Under the pieces are notes generated by a model. The model saw only the letters and a list, made by a program, of their open reading frames with translations. It was not told the origin of the DNA and did not search any database. From Cercis canadensis (Eukaryota; Streptophyta; Magnoliopsida; Fabales; Fabaceae), in the NCBI GenBank assembly GCA_003255065.1, contig QAOA01001066.1, forward strand, positions 2,225,397-2,289,396: DNA of 64,000 nucleotides, written 5' to 3'. The stretch's first letter is position 1, and the number at the start of each line of letters is the position of its first letter. Shown piece by piece: positions 48,201 to 61,268 of the stretch. The position numbers and the translations under genes are program-made.

Positions 48201-49588
48201 ACAAGAAAACTTTTCAGTTCATTGCAATTACCCCGAAAGATATGCCTGAATCTCCACTCGTTGCCATGCAGATCTTTCGCCACCAATTCCTGGGTAGGTG
48301 GCTGCTTTGACATGTCCTGTCACCAAACAAGCACGTAGGACTCCTCAGACTTCTGCTTCGAGGAAAAAGAAACGAAAGACAAGAACGAAAAGGTAAAGAA
48401 CCGAACCAGCGGAGGAAGGCATTCATCAGCATGTCGTCTAAGCACTGAAAACCCACCATGGGTACTCGTATCTGAGGCCGTTAGAGTTTTACAGAATGAA
48501 TGCACGTGAAAGCGTGGGGGTGGAGGGGGTGTTGGCTCTTTCTCCACGGCGTTCTCATCTTGCTGATATTCAGACCCAGATATAAAAGAACAAAATAAAA
48601 TAAAATCACATTGTCTCATAAATTACTCGGCTTAAGAAAGGCTAAAATAATGAGGGGAACTTACATTAGATTCCGGAAGCAAGGTCACCTGGGCAAACAC
48701 CTCATCGGTGTCCGGCTCAGCCTGAAATTTGTAAGAAAGGGAAAGAAAAAATGAATCTTCATGAAAGCAAATTGATCTACCATGCAAGTCACTCAGCAGT
48801 CACAACCTCTATAAAGATTGCTTTTTCTGAAAGCTTCGAAATTATTAAATTGGCATAGATCGAGGAACACTACCTTCAGCATCACGTTGATCACCCGACA
48901 AAGGATTTTGGATGGGAGATCGTATACAGGCATGTGCTGGTCCGCCACCTGATTCGTGGACGCCTCCACCTAATGTGGCAGGAAAACAAGCAACGATGTT
49001 TAGCAAAACCCCGCAAGAAAGAAAAAGAAATTGAATCCATCTGACTCAAATCCACTACTTAGGGCTGAAATTCAGTAGTGATAAGCAGGAAGAAGAAGAA
49101 AGACAGAGCCAGAAGTGAAACTCTAGCAAGTTGTAATGCATCTGGGTTCTGAAAAATCTTATCGAGGAATGAGAAAAAAGGACACTGATTCACAGACAAC
49201 GAATTCCATCTGAAGCCAGGGAATGGCTCAGGAATTACCTGCTCGATATGTCCCTGAGGAAAATAGAAGACCCGTTCTCCTTCCCGGGGTACTGTGACAA
49301 GGGGACCAGCACAGGCATGCCATAGCTCCCTGTAAAGCGCAGCTTCCGCGTCTATAAAGCAAAGTAAAATCGTTTATTAACAGCTGATCACTATAGATAT
49401 TCCAGAAACCACATTTTCAGAGAGAAAATGAAACTAAATCCACCAAAATTACCTTTTACGGCTGTTGAATGAGCATTCTGACCCTCCGTAGCGTTTCTAG
49501 CATCGTTATGGTTGTTGTAGCCAGACGAATAACTTTCCCCTTTTCCGTTCACACAATTTCCCTTGATTGATACCTCTGATGATGCCAT
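45203..49588 (-). CDS. ARF2: auxin response factor, ARF2 type
   Basis: Repressive ARF that binds auxin-response elements; ARF2 restrains organ growth and promotes senescence and abscission. Fourteen exons (minus): 49588-49453, 49351-49239, 48969-48874, 48721-48665, 48562-48407, 48316-48232, 47953-47863, 47774-47610, 47449-47330, 47150-47075, 46982-46811, 46710-45770, 45687-45497, 45380-45203. They total 2577 bp, 858 aa, with the 14-exon plan of ARF2. N-terminus [12 protein letters not shown]3 domain from about residue 150 ([43 protein letters not shown]). ARF ancillary domain ([20 protein letters not shown]). Middle region Ser/Pro-rich, with [10 protein letters not shown]1 domain near 745-835 keeps the acidic motif [13 protein letters not shown] and the Lys face. 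Exon 12 carries the tasiR-ARF site. Start: an ATG 45 bases upstream is probably intronic. Confidence 0.96.
46643..46663 (+). promoter_or_regulatory. tasiR-ARF (TAS3) target site in ARF2 exon 12
   Basis: The plus strand here reads TTCTTGACCTTGCAAGACCC plus one base. It is complementary to the ARF2 mRNA and nearly identical to the conserved TAS3-derived tasiR-ARF (known sequence UUCUUGACCUUGUAAGACCCC), differing only at positions 13 (tolerated as G:U pairing) and 21. The coding strand encodes RVLQGQE, the site's usual place in ARF2. Known biology: TAS3 siRNAs guide cleavage of ARF2/3/4 mRNAs. Confidence 0.93.
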
Positions 49589-49591
49589 TTT

Positions 49592-49817
49592 CTGAAATCT
49601 CAACACAGATCTCTCATCTGAGACACACTTCATGCAATTCCCAGATTATATCACATCACAGAACCTTCCCTTATACCTTTTCACGGCTTCACTGCTCTCC
49701 GACAACCGACAACTCAGAAACTAAACACCCAACAGGAATAGAGAGACCAGAGACCCCAAAACAAAACGCAAAGAGCAGAACTCTCAAAATCTACAACGCC
49801 TTACTCCTCTTCCTTAC
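49592..49817 (-). other. predicted 5' UTR intron of ARF2
   Basis: A strong acceptor (GAGATTTCAG) ends three bases before the ATG on the minus strand, and a consensus donor GAAG|GTAAGG lies at 49817. The in-frame upstream ATG at 49633 (MKCVSDERSV) would fall inside this intron, which supports 49588 as the start. Based on splice signals only. Confidence 0.6.
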
Positions 49818-49980
49818 CTTCTCTATCGTCCTCCTCTGAAGCTTACACGCAGATAAATAAACCTAGTCTCAAAGCTCAGAACAGAGTTTTCTCAGCCGAA
49901 ACACCACGAATTCAGCCCTTGCTCTCACAATTCTGAACCTCTCGCTTCAACTGACCATCAAATTAACCATTTAAATCAGA

Positions 49981-49990
49981 GCTATATATT
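49981..49990 (-). promoter_or_regulatory. candidate TATA box of ARF2
   Basis: Minus-strand AATATATAGC lies about 170 bp before the predicted leader-intron donor, at a suitable distance for a CT-rich leader exon of roughly 130 bp. Confidence 0.45.
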
Positions 49991-49999
49991 ACCTTTCCT

Positions 50000-52900
50000 G
50001 TCTATATCTACCTACGTCCCTCTCTTTATCTCAGCTTGAGAAATGCTTGCAGCACCATAACCATCTCCCACAGTGTCTCGCTTTCTCTCTGTCTGAGGAG
50101 ACTTAACCAGAGTGGTCAAAACTGCGTACAATCATTTCAACCGCGGTCAATCCTTAACCAGTCTCGGATACCGGCTTTTACCCGTCTACAAGCCTTTTCG
50201 TACAGGCTACAACCGGTGACCTTATCAATGGGAAGGGGCGAAAAAGAAAGGAGAAGGGAAAAAAAAAAAAGAAAGGGGGGACACGATCAAGTTCATAAAT
50301 AAAGGCGGCTCTGACAGAGAAGGTATAAACGGCGTTAGCGTTATAGTGTTGTCAAGGAGATATTGGATTAGCATATAACGGCGTCTGTCATGACGGTCGC
50401 GGGAAAGTTGTTCTGTTTTTATTGGGAAGTGGCTTTGTCGTGCTAATAACGGGCAGGGTTTGATGGTTACAAGGGGTAGAAGGGCGTATTTAACACCCAC
50501 CTGCTCAAGTTAACCATGGTTTGCTTTTTATTTTATTTATCATATTAAATTAATAATTAATAAAAACGGAAATTTTATACTATTATATATTATATCGTGA
50601 AAAATATATATTATTAAGATATAAATTTTATAATCTTAATATTTTTTTTATTTCACTTTTTAAAATAAATTTTAAAATTATTAACTTAAAATTATTAATT
50701 ATATATATCATTGACATATTAATTATTTTATATAATATTACATATCACATCTTTATCAATAATATATAAAAAATCTCCTTATACAAATATACATTAGTAA
50801 TTTAGTATTGTTTTCCATTTTATGGAGTCGTTAGGATAATAACTCTCCCCGCCTGGGGGGTAGGGTACGGTACCACACAGCTATGAACAGCAGTTGTCAC
50901 CCCATTTGCGATTTTCCTGTCTCGTAACGAGATATTGCCTCTGCTTTTTGAATATGATTTATCTCGAATTGCTTCCTAGGCTTTGTTTGGGGTTCGATTT
51001 TGGTCTTCATAAATTTCGTACTCTTTTTACGAATTCTGCCAACATCAAGCAATTTTAGGAGGGAGAAATCTGTCACACATCAAATGTGGAATACCCAAAC
51101 CAAAAAATCTAGAGGAATGGAAATTTTAACTTTTAAAAAAACAATTAATTGAACCTTGTGTAGTGTAAACTTAGAGAAAATATGTACTAATAGATATATA
51201 AATAATATTACTCTTTATCCATGTCACCAACGCTTAAACTCTGTTTTTCTTTTCTCATTAAGCTTGAGAGATATGATAGTTATAACTAAAATTCTCTTCT
51301 TTCCTTATATTATAAGGACTAATTGAATGGATTCAATTAAATTTTTGTAAACTTAAATTAAAGTATGACTCATAATAGTAAAATTTTTGAGAAAACTCTA
51401 ATCTTGAATTATTATTTCCTATTTTAATACGAATTAAAAGAGGTTTAATTTCATTTTGTATCACATAACCCGTGTCAAGAATTAGAATACAAAAATTACA
51501 AAAGGAAATACCAATATTAGAAAACAAGGAGTTTGTCAATTGTCAACTTGCTTTGGCATGGATCTAAACTCTAAAGTGTCCTCTGCTCAGCTATTATTTA
51601 TGAATCTGCTTTTAAAATTTCTACAATTGAGTTTCAAATGCTTACTTCTTCCCGTCTTCATTATCATTATTATCTAAAACGAAGAAGGAAATCTTACAAA
51701 TGATATATCATCTGTATAATATTTGTTAATATCCTTTGAGGCTTTGGCTAGTTTTCAAGTTTGTGAATGAGATTGAGAAATTAAGAATATCAAAATTTAA
51801 TGACTAAATTTGAAATTTTGACCACCCCCTTAAAAAAGTGATGATTGCAGTGATTTTATAGGCATTTTCAGACTAACTAATTGAATTATATGTACACAGT
51901 ACATAGTAGCATGGGCAGCATTGTATATGGATCATTGGAGTACATGAGGGTATGGGTTTGAGTACATTTGCTAAGGTGATTATTGAAATCCCACATGCCT
52001 CCTTGCAAACAAACAATCAACTTCTCATGTTTGCTATATGGATTGCATTTTCACTTACCACATATCCTTCCAACCCTAACCTAATATTAATATACACACT
52101 CTTGTAGAGGGACCTGCATAGGTATGCCTCTTGGAAAGTAGAAACTGCAAGGAAATTCACATATATATGAATGGAAGCGAATTGCAATTTGAAAACCAAA
52201 CTATTTTGTTCATATTTAAACTTCATTTCGATGAAATTAACCCTGGTTAATTAAAGTTGCAAGATTTGCTAGGAAAAGCAAAGGGAATAGTGTAATAAAT
52301 AGTTATAATTGTTTAGTTGAATTTGCTCTCACCCACATTCTAAGTCTATGCCTTTAACGTTTAAAACAAGCATCTCATTTACTAATTATGTTTGTTTCCC
52401 ATTGAAAACTATATAATCTTGTGCATGCATGTCAAAGATTTAATAATTTATAATAAGGATAGTCAATAAGTTAAGTTGTACCACGCCAAATGCTGTTGCT
52501 AGCCAATTAACAATTCATATTTAGCATGTTTTAAGGGAGCATCATCTTAGGGCATTTATATAGAAAGCTATACATTATGCCATTATGGAGGGAACTTTTA
52601 CTTATGAGACCTTTTTCTTTTCACCTTTTTTTTTTATTAATTCCCTTATATAAATATGTGTTGTTAAAAAAAAGACAGGTAACCTAGAGTTTTTTTTTTT
52701 TTTTTAAAAAAAAAAAAAGAAAATTCTTAATTAATATATGAAAGGAGCGGGAAATAAATACCAATCCAAAAATATCCAAATAGTTCCCAATTTTGATAGA
52801 ATTGCATCATATAAGCAAAATATAGCCATACCAAATCAATGCACATTAAACAACAATCGGTTCAAAACAATAATTGATTATAAGAATTACAGTCAATCCA

Positions 52901-55900
52901 ATGCGCTATGATATGATTAACACCACATTTTCTTGCATGTCATGAGGATTCGAAGACTAGGCCATTTAATAAAATGGAAACTTATTAGAAAGATCACTGT
53001 TTTAAATAAAATAATTTTGTTGTTGATAGATTAATAAAACTAATTTTTTTAATTTGATAATTGATATACAAAAATAGAGATTAAAATTAACTTAAAATAT
53101 CAGCATTTTAAAAATATTTTTAAATTAATGGTATTGGGTCAAATAAACTAATTAACATGTTATAAGCCTTATAGTTATAGCTGCCAAATTAAAATCACAG
53201 TGTCACAGTAAAATTTGTGAAGTGCGTCCGCGTAAAATAGTGCATGCTAAGCAACAAACATGTGGAGATAGAGAGAGTGAGAAATAATTGTGCGAGAGCT
53301 AAACGAGATAGTGAAAGGAGAAATTGAGAAAAGAGGTTGGGAGAAATTGAAAGGCAAGTCACGTGTAAGCACAAAGTTGGAGCAGGAGCGTGGAGAGGTG
53401 TGAGTGGGACCCAGGTATATTGTCTAATAGCAGGCGTGTATGGTATAAAGCAACAACAATTGGAGGAATCTTTGTCCCGCAAAAAAGTTTCACTCGCAAA
53501 ATATCACAAGGAGAAAGAAATGTTTGCACATTAAAGTAAACGTATAAAATTTGTAGTCATGTAATTTTTTTATAAAAAATAATAAATTCAATACATATAT
53601 AAATTTTAAATAAATCTAATTACTATATATTAATGGTATGAAAATATTACTATATATTCATGCTACTTATTCACCCGATCGCTAATAATACCTCTACAAG
53701 GTGACAAAAGCTCCTATTTTTTTAATTTTTTTTTTGGTATATTATAAATATATATCTTTCTTACATTTATATGAATAGTAGTATATAGTTTTGAACTAAT
53801 TAAATGGTGTGTATATTAAATTTTTTATTAAAGTTTATAAATTATGTATTTGAATTTAAAATAATAATTAAAATATTTTAAAAATATTATATAAATTTAA
53901 ATGGACTCATATAAATTTTACTAAACTAATTTGAACTAGCTTAATTTTTTTTAAGAGTTCAAACTTTATACACCTACATTTAAATTTTATGCAAGAGACA
54001 TTTCTCTTCATTCCCGGTACATTAACCCTTCCTAGACACACATCGCAAGACAGTCTCAAAGCTGGGCACACACCACTCATCCGTCATCCCCGAAGCTCGC
54101 TTTCCCATCAAATTTATGTACAGTTTCCTTGTCGTATCAAAACGCAATTTCGTGTTTTTAAGAAACTTGAACTATATGTGTAGAATTTTAAAAAGTATAA
54201 CCATCTTACCAAGAAAATAAAAGTATAATATTTCTCCTATTTAACTCGATGTTCTAGGCATTGTAAGCGATTATATATATATATATAGAGCTTGAAATTT
54301 AATGCTTCCTATAAATTACTTAATATGTTTTTTATAGTAAAATCAGTTAATATAAAAAATTTGTAAAAACTCTTATTTTTTTTAATAAATCAAATTTGTA
54401 AAAAATTTCTACCAACAAAAAATGCAAGGTCAAATTTTAACCCTCTGGAAGGATTCAATCATAGTCAAATAAAATATTATGATTAAATTGAAAAAAATAG
54501 AGAAATTAATTATCAAATCAAGTATCATTATATCTTTGATCACAATACTAGCTAGTTTTCTCAATCTTTTATCCTTGAGTTGTTGTGTGGTTAAATTCTT
54601 ACTCTCTTTCAATGCGATCAATATGACAAATTATTTGATTGGGATCACTCTCAAATATCAATAAATCTAACAATGTGTTTACTTTTTTACTTTATTTGGA
54701 GAAGGAGGTGAAAAATGACATGTTAGCTTATCTAGTAAATGCAAAAAGCCTCTGCGTTGATATATATAAAGGGTCTTTACAGAGAGAAATTTGAACCACA
54801 TTCAGTCGAATAACAGTAAAACAAAAGATAAGAAAGGACCAATTCACCAAAAAGGAACAGAGAGCAATTAAGGAATTAGCCATACATGTGACTTACCTGA
54901 GAACCGTAGGACATAAACGTGCACATGTTTGAACAGACCTTCTATGAATTTGGTAGGAACTAGGACAAGTCGAAGATGCCAATGCAAGCAAGAAATTTAA
55001 TTTTAAATGTGTGTTCTTTATTTTCTATTAAAAAATTGAGTGTTATTTCTATATTCCATCCAAACACATATTCTTTTTTTCAGAACTAGTGAAGCTATTT
55101 TTGGACCAACAAATCAAAAGCAAAGACGTACCAATTTGGTATTCTATATAGTCATGCATTTTTTAATTTTTTTTAACATAGTCTTCCGAACATATGAGTC
55201 ATTTAGGACATTATAATACAGTGTCGCAATTCAATTTTGTTAAATTTATGGTCACAGTTTAACTAAAGACAAATATTAGATTAAAATGCAGTTTAGATAC
55301 TTTGATGAAAAGTTATTTCAGCCTCCCCACTTTCGATTGTTTTATTTAGTAGTTCAAAATAAGAAGTAAGTTTAATTTCATTTATCTTTTTTCAATGTTT
55401 TTCTGCTACGTTCCAAAAAAGCAATAATTAATATCTTAAACATGACAAGAACATCATGCTGTCTTGTTACGCTAGTGAAAATTCACATAACAATTACGAA
55501 ATATGTTCAAAGGTGAATGAAAGTAAATATGTTCATTTACAAATCCTAGAAAAAATTTGAATAATTGAAAACGGCTATAAATAAAATTGAAATAACTTAA
55601 CAATTACTATTAATTATACTTTTTTAAATCAGTTTTAAATTTGAGGCTCAGTAATTTAATTCTGTAAAAAATTTAAAATAAGTTTAATTATAAAAAGGTT
55701 TAAGTTGTTTTAGAAAAAGAGTCTTATATTTTAAGTTTTACCTAAAAATTGGAAATGAATTAAACGAAAATTGTTTTTTGGTACTTTTAGACATATTATG
55801 TCATACTATTTAAATTTGTTATAAAATCTAATTTTTAGTAGATTCCATGTAATTTTAATCAGATAAGTGAAATTAATTATTATCAAATATATACAGTTAG

Positions 55901-56459
55901 ATAATATATAAATAAGAAGACTGAAAAATGAATGCTGCATAATAGTCCGAGGGTCGGTGAGAAGGAGCCATGCAGACAGTGACAAGAACACGGACAGCAG
56001 CAGTAAGCATGAAGCTTAGCTATTTCTGCTGGCGTTGATTGGATTGGCAGAACCCTTGAAACGTTTCTTTCATGTGTAGCGTTTCCCAAGCTGATGATTA
56101 TGTTTTCTTACTAGCTACTTAGTAGCTTATCTCATTGTTATTTTATTTTTTTAATTTCATTTTAATAAGTACTAACAACTAAACATATAAAGTTTCAAAG
56201 ACACTCTTAGTATTTTATTATAAAAATATATAAAATAAAATATTGAGAGAAAATAAATTATCTAAATTATATAACTTTTTTCTATTATACTAAAAATAAT
56301 ATTGTGTAGTTTCTATTAAATTAAAAATAATATTATGATATTTTAGAATTTATAAATTTTATATTTAAATTTAAAGATCTAGCAAAAAAAAAGTTATTTC
56401 AAAACAGTAAAATAGGGATATACAACATAATAAATTAATAAATAAAATGATAGTTAACA
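50000..56459. other. ARF2 upstream region grading into gene-poor AT-rich DNA
   Basis: Up to about 50520 lies ARF2 promoter sequence (GC-richer, GA-rich run near 50250-50280). Beyond that is a long AT-rich tract. At 53190-53520 there is a purine-rich patch with a G-box CACGTG at 53360-53365, and a (TA)n run near 54273-54290. No exon set, RNA gene or bounded transposon could be supported. Frames such as 55883-56089 (minus) are unrecognised and short. Confidence 0.45.
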
Positions 56460-57330
56460 AAACCGGCAGACTTTGGCCTCGGTAACCCTGAAGTGGGTCC
56501 CTACTGCATGTCCCCTATTTTGATTACACTTAATCCAACTTGTGGGCCCAATTTCACTCTGCTTCCTCTCTCCTCAGCAATTTCGACAATCCCCTAATCC
56601 CTCCCCCTTTGACCCCTAACCCACAGACCACAAATCCCTCCTCTTTCAACAAACCTTCCCCTTAATTAAATTATTTTCTTTAATATATTATTCTCCATCT
56701 CCTCTCTTTTTCTTTAAAAAAATATTTAATTTTAAAAATTATTTTCCGACCTCTTTCAGGTTAGCTTACAATTGCAAACCTCAGCAACGACAAGCGTATC
56801 ATCCTCTTCACCTCCCTCCACGTCACCCTCTTACTTTGCACTTGCTCGCCACGGTCACACGTATTTAATAACGATTACGGACTTGAAACGGGATTTGGTT
56901 TTAGTTTGTCTTGCTATTGGGTTCCGTTTTTGTGTTTAAAGGTGAGTGTGGACGCTGATTGTTGTTTTAGACGCGAAACAAAACTGCGACGTGGCAGTAG
57001 ATTCAGTTAGAAAAGACGCGTGGATTTGCGGATAGAGGCCGGGTCGGTTTGGACAGTAGCCGAAACGATTGGTTACGTCCTAATCCAATCACACAGGTTG
57101 CGTGAGAATGGTTAGGTAGAGATTGAACAGCGTTACGGATGATGACGTCAATCCCACTAAGCAAATGCTACGTGTAAACTCTTTTATTTCTGTCTACCCT
57201 AAATAAATGAAAGGAATAGATAGAGGATGGTAAATAAAGTGGATTGGCACCCTTTTTTGTTTGGGTCAAAAAGTGAATTTTTATTCACCCTGAAGAGTCA
57301 GTTAAACGTTGCTTCACCAGTAGTTTGATT
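56460..57330. promoter_or_regulatory. GC-richer ACGT-element island without an attached gene
   Basis: An 0.87-kb stretch distinctly richer in GC than its surroundings. It holds GACGTGGCA (56988-56996, G-box/ABRE-like), the palindrome TGACGTCA (57143-57150, bZIP site), several ATTGG/CCAAT words around 57065-57095, pyrimidine-rich leader-like sequence (about 56560-56720) and a donor-like AAAGGTGAGTG near 56938. It has the look of a promoter plus leader, yet no coding exon can be found on either side in the window. It may belong to a non-coding RNA, to a gene with a remote first intron, or be a relic. Confidence 0.3.
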
Positions 57331-60300
57331 TTCCTAGCTATGTCAAGTCAGCAAAATTATGCTTCAGTAAGAACACGTAAAATATGAAAATCAAGGTCAA
57401 CATTTTAGAAGAATCTTGCATCCCCATTAATGATAAGGTAGGTGATTCTTTTATCCTCTTTGGTCAAAACATATAATAATTATTCAATAGGATTAAATAA
57501 TAAAATTATAAACTACTTAGGTTGCGAAATCGAATAGGAATAAAAGTTTAAATAATTTATTAATTTTTTTTTCAAAACTTTTGTATGGTGATGTTAATAA
57601 AAATATATATAATTTATTTTGTATTGTTTTGTCTGTCTCGTAAATTTTTAAAAATGATCTCAAGAAAAATAAAGAAAACGCATCAGATTACACTAATTTG
57701 GTTAAAAACTTACTTTAATGATACTACTACATAGTAGATAAGATAAACTTTTTTTTCATGGGATGAATCAGGTAAGTTGAAGTTGAAAACAGCAGTACAA
57801 GATTTACCCTCCTTTTTCAACCCACACCCACTTTAAACATTTGCTATAAACAGTTAAACATTGTTAGAATGGGTGGGTAAAAAAATTAGCAAAAAACATA
57901 ACATAATTAATGAGTAAACTATTGATAAAAGGGGAGACAATTGTGGGGCATGGAAGTGAAACAGAAAAGGAAGAGAGGCAAATCCTCATTGGTGTGAGGA
58001 AAAGCAAGAAAGTAACCAGCAAAAGAGGTTTTGGACTTTTTGGCCCTTTGGGAGGTAGGCTTTGCTAGTTGACCCTCATGGGGGTTGCATCAAAGTCTCA
58101 TGTACATGGCAGCACACTAATCTTAAAATCTTAATCATATGGTGTTTAATTAATCACAATCATAACTAGTGTTGGAGATAAGCTGTGGAGGCTTGCACGT
58201 TTGGGTGTGAGTTATATAATGTAATAAATTATACAATTCCTTCACTTTTAGTTTTAGTTGGTGGGTGATAGACTGATAGGGTAACAGTGGAGTAGTGGGA
58301 CTGGGGAGAAGACTTCAAATGCAACACAAGCTCACAAAAAGCTTCAGATAATTCTAACACCATCGACCCTACATGCTTCTCCTTTTTTTTTTTTTTTTTT
58401 TNNNTTTTTTTTTTTTTTTCTTTCATAGAAAAATGGGTGAGACTCATAAATCTAACAAAATATCATAGACACGAAAATAAAATTGTACATGCACGTGAAA
58501 CTGATAAAATTCACATGAAATGTATTACCAACGATTTTTCACAACTTTAATTAAGCCTAAACCATTAAACCATAGTATGTTTTATTTTTACGGACCGGAT
58601 GTGGAATTTAAGATCATATAATATAAGTAAATAAATAAATAGCCTAGTTTTGAGTGGTGAAATAGAAATAGAATATCATCACTATTGGTATTGGTTATGC
58701 GAGCCGAGCAGGTGGGCGTCCATGTTACCCACTAACTATACAGAGAAAAGGTGGAACTCTAGAATTGGTCATTAGGTTTAAAAATAATGCCATCCTAGAG
58801 TCATAAATAAAATATTGATGTGTCAAAAAATAAACTTTTTTTTTTTTTTTTTTTTTNAATAAACTTTTTTTTTTTTTTTGTCTCTTTTGTTGCTTTCTAG
58901 CTATAAGAAAAGAAGTGCAAATGACTTGCTATTATTAAATTATGCTGGACTTTGTGACCTTATACTTATCAAAATTCATTAGGGTTAGGGCCCCATGAAC
59001 AAATTGATAAGATTAATATCAATGTTAACACTGTTGTAATTTTATTTTTGGGTCACAATGAGTATCTTTTGTTCTTCCAAACAAGTATTTTAAGATGATG
59101 ACGATACCATGATAATCATTCATCTTATTGTTTAGCTTGGCCGGCTTATCTATTAATTGCTGTCTATAATCTAGGGCTACAAAGTTTGATTACCTGTAAA
59201 AAAAAAAAAAAAAGCTTGTTTGAGACCAAACATGTATGAGTGGTCAAAGTTGATATTTCTTAATTGGAAGACTAAGGAGGCTATAAATTCAAAAAATTTC
59301 GGTCAAATATAAATATAAATATAAATTATAGTATGAGGGTTCCACGTGAATTCAATAAGCGTCCCACTTTCTGGGAAAGATTTCTTACAACTAAAAAATT
59401 TAATGCATCACAATTACTGCCATATCTACAGTTTATTATGTGAATCAGTTGTAATCACTTTAGTGAAAATAATATCGAATTCCTCATGAATTTTTTACTC
59501 AACCATCTTATTTTATCTTTTTTTTTTTTTTAGATAAAAATATATTCGAGTTAATTTTTGTACAGAAAAACTAAATTTGTTCTCTATTTGATTAAGACCA
59601 AATTTGAAATTAGAATATTAGACAATCTCACNNCCCGTAAAAATAAAAAATAAAATAAAAGTTAAGATTTAAAACACATTTGGAAAGAAAAACATGCATT
59701 GGGAGTTTTGGTCCAGTGTACGTACTCATGAGAAAATGTGGCCATAAATGATATGGTCCACACTCTTATCCTACACACCACGTGCCACATTTTCTCCGTG
59801 CGTTTGAATTGTTCTGCGTACTCAGTGGGCAGTAGCCCCTCCTCCCCGCAAAAAGAAAAGGAAAATTTGTTATGCATATGTGAATCACTTAAATTATGCC
59901 AGGTAGTTGTGGTGTTGGGGCTTCATTACATTAAACTCGATTTTATAGTACGAAAATAAAAACTTGGTTTTAAGTAGAATACAACCCATAACAATGAAAA
60001 AGGGCAAAAAAAAAAAAAAAGAACACAAAGGCCACGCTTTCTTGTACTCTACAGAAAAGACCAAAAATCAATAGCTCATTCAGCGAATCTTGGGCCAAGG
60101 AAGATAACGTTATTATTTTAAGGAAAGAAGATAAGCTTCAATACGATGAAATAAGATCGTCCTCCAATTTTTTTTTTTTTCCAAACATATTAATAGCTTT
60201 ATTAAATCTAAGAGTGCATTTTGTGATCAATTCACTTCATGCAACCACCAATTTTCAATCTAAGTACAAAATTTTGTCCACCAAACATCAAACCATTTTG

Positions 60301-60384
60301 ATGGAGTCAACAGAAAATAAAGATAGAACAAAGTTTTAAACATTGTGTGATGAACGGGTTATAATACCAGCGGAAAAAACTTAA
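57331..60384. other. AT-rich spacer with assembly Ns
   Basis: No gene is supported. N bases occur at 58402-58404 (inside a poly-T), 58857 (beside poly-T, with AATAAACTTT repeated on both sides) and 59632-59633. Frames crossing these are artefacts. Confidence 0.55.
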
Positions 60385-60995
60385 TCTATACTATATATAA
60401 AAATATAGATGGCAAAAATTTGTGAATGTCCAAAAATATTCTCTTTGTTCTATCTTTTTTTTTTGTGTCCTCNGAATGTCCAAAAATATTCTCTTTGTTC
60501 TATCTTTTTTTTTGTGTCCTCATTGGTTTTTTTGCACAAAACATACTATTTTTTAAATAAAAATTGCATTTATGAAATTATAAATTGCCTTTGGATAAAT
60601 ACTAAATAAAATTTTATTTCACAGAGTATTTTTTCAAATATTTGAAAAATTAATTGTTGTAATTTATATCATTATGAATTTCTTTTTGTTCTAAATTGTC
60701 ACTCTCTTTTAATTTGAACTTTTTTTATTCTTTTTTTTTTTGTGGCCCTCTTCCTTGAATATGTTATTTTTATGCATTATTTATATTTAATTTCTATTAT
60801 CAAATTAACGATAATTACATAAGTAATTTATGAATGATAGAATATTTTGATTGCCCAAAATATTCTTCTTTAATATTTTTCTCTTTTTGAGTTTATAATC
60901 AATAAATACAAACAAAAAATTTATAAAAATATGATAAATTCACAAAATAATTATATATCTAAATCACACGTGAATAAGCGTGTGTCATGAACTAG
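60385..60995 (+). mobile_element. non-autonomous Helitron (about 611 bp)
   Basis: The 5' end TCTATACTATATATAAAAA matches plant Helitron starts (TC...). The 3' end is CTAG (60992-60995), preceded by a 6-bp GC-rich hairpin CACACG/CGTGTG (60965-60970 and 60979-60984, 8-base loop) with 7 bases between hairpin and CTAG. The insertion lies between A (60384) and T (60996), as expected for Helitrons, with no target duplication. No Rep/helicase is encoded. Length includes a duplicated 49-bp segment around one N, so the true length may be about 560 bp. Confidence 0.85.
60424..60521. repeat. 49-bp direct duplication across a single N (probable assembly artefact)
   Basis: Positions 60424-60472 and 60474-60521 are the same sequence, starting GAATGTCCAAAAATATTCTC and ending TGTGTCCTC. 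They differ only by one T in a homopolymer and are separated by a single N. This is what results when two contigs with an unmerged overlap are abutted. Confidence 0.85.
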
Positions 60996-61268
60996 TTATA
61001 GCTAAAAGGAGGCAAAGACCAAACGTTTTGGACATTCAGCTCCATTGCTTTTGTAAGCAAAGAGAAACAACAGACAAGGGTTGGCTACTCAAAACGTCAC
61101 ACAAGATTTATTTCATATAATTGCACCGCCTTACGCCGTGACTAGATATTAAAATTCTGCATAGGTGCCATCTTAATCTCTTATATCGTAATCAATTTTG
61201 ACCAATCATTACAAATGAAACATCTCTATGCTAGGATAAAAACAAAACTTTTTTATTTTATTTTTTTA

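Noticed and set aside
49589..49633. Upstream in-frame ATG (MKCVSDERSV) for ARF2
   Set aside because: A strong splice acceptor ends three bases before 49588, so the upstream ATG is probably intronic, and MASSEVS is the conserved ARF2 start.
55883..56089. 68-codon Cys-rich minus-strand frame
   Set aside because: Considered as a small secreted Cys-rich peptide, but it has no signal peptide at the N-terminus and its hydrophobic end is AT-rich filler.
58229..58447. Minus-strand frame with a long Lys run
   Set aside because: It crosses NNN in a poly-T tract; the Lys run is a homopolymer artefact.
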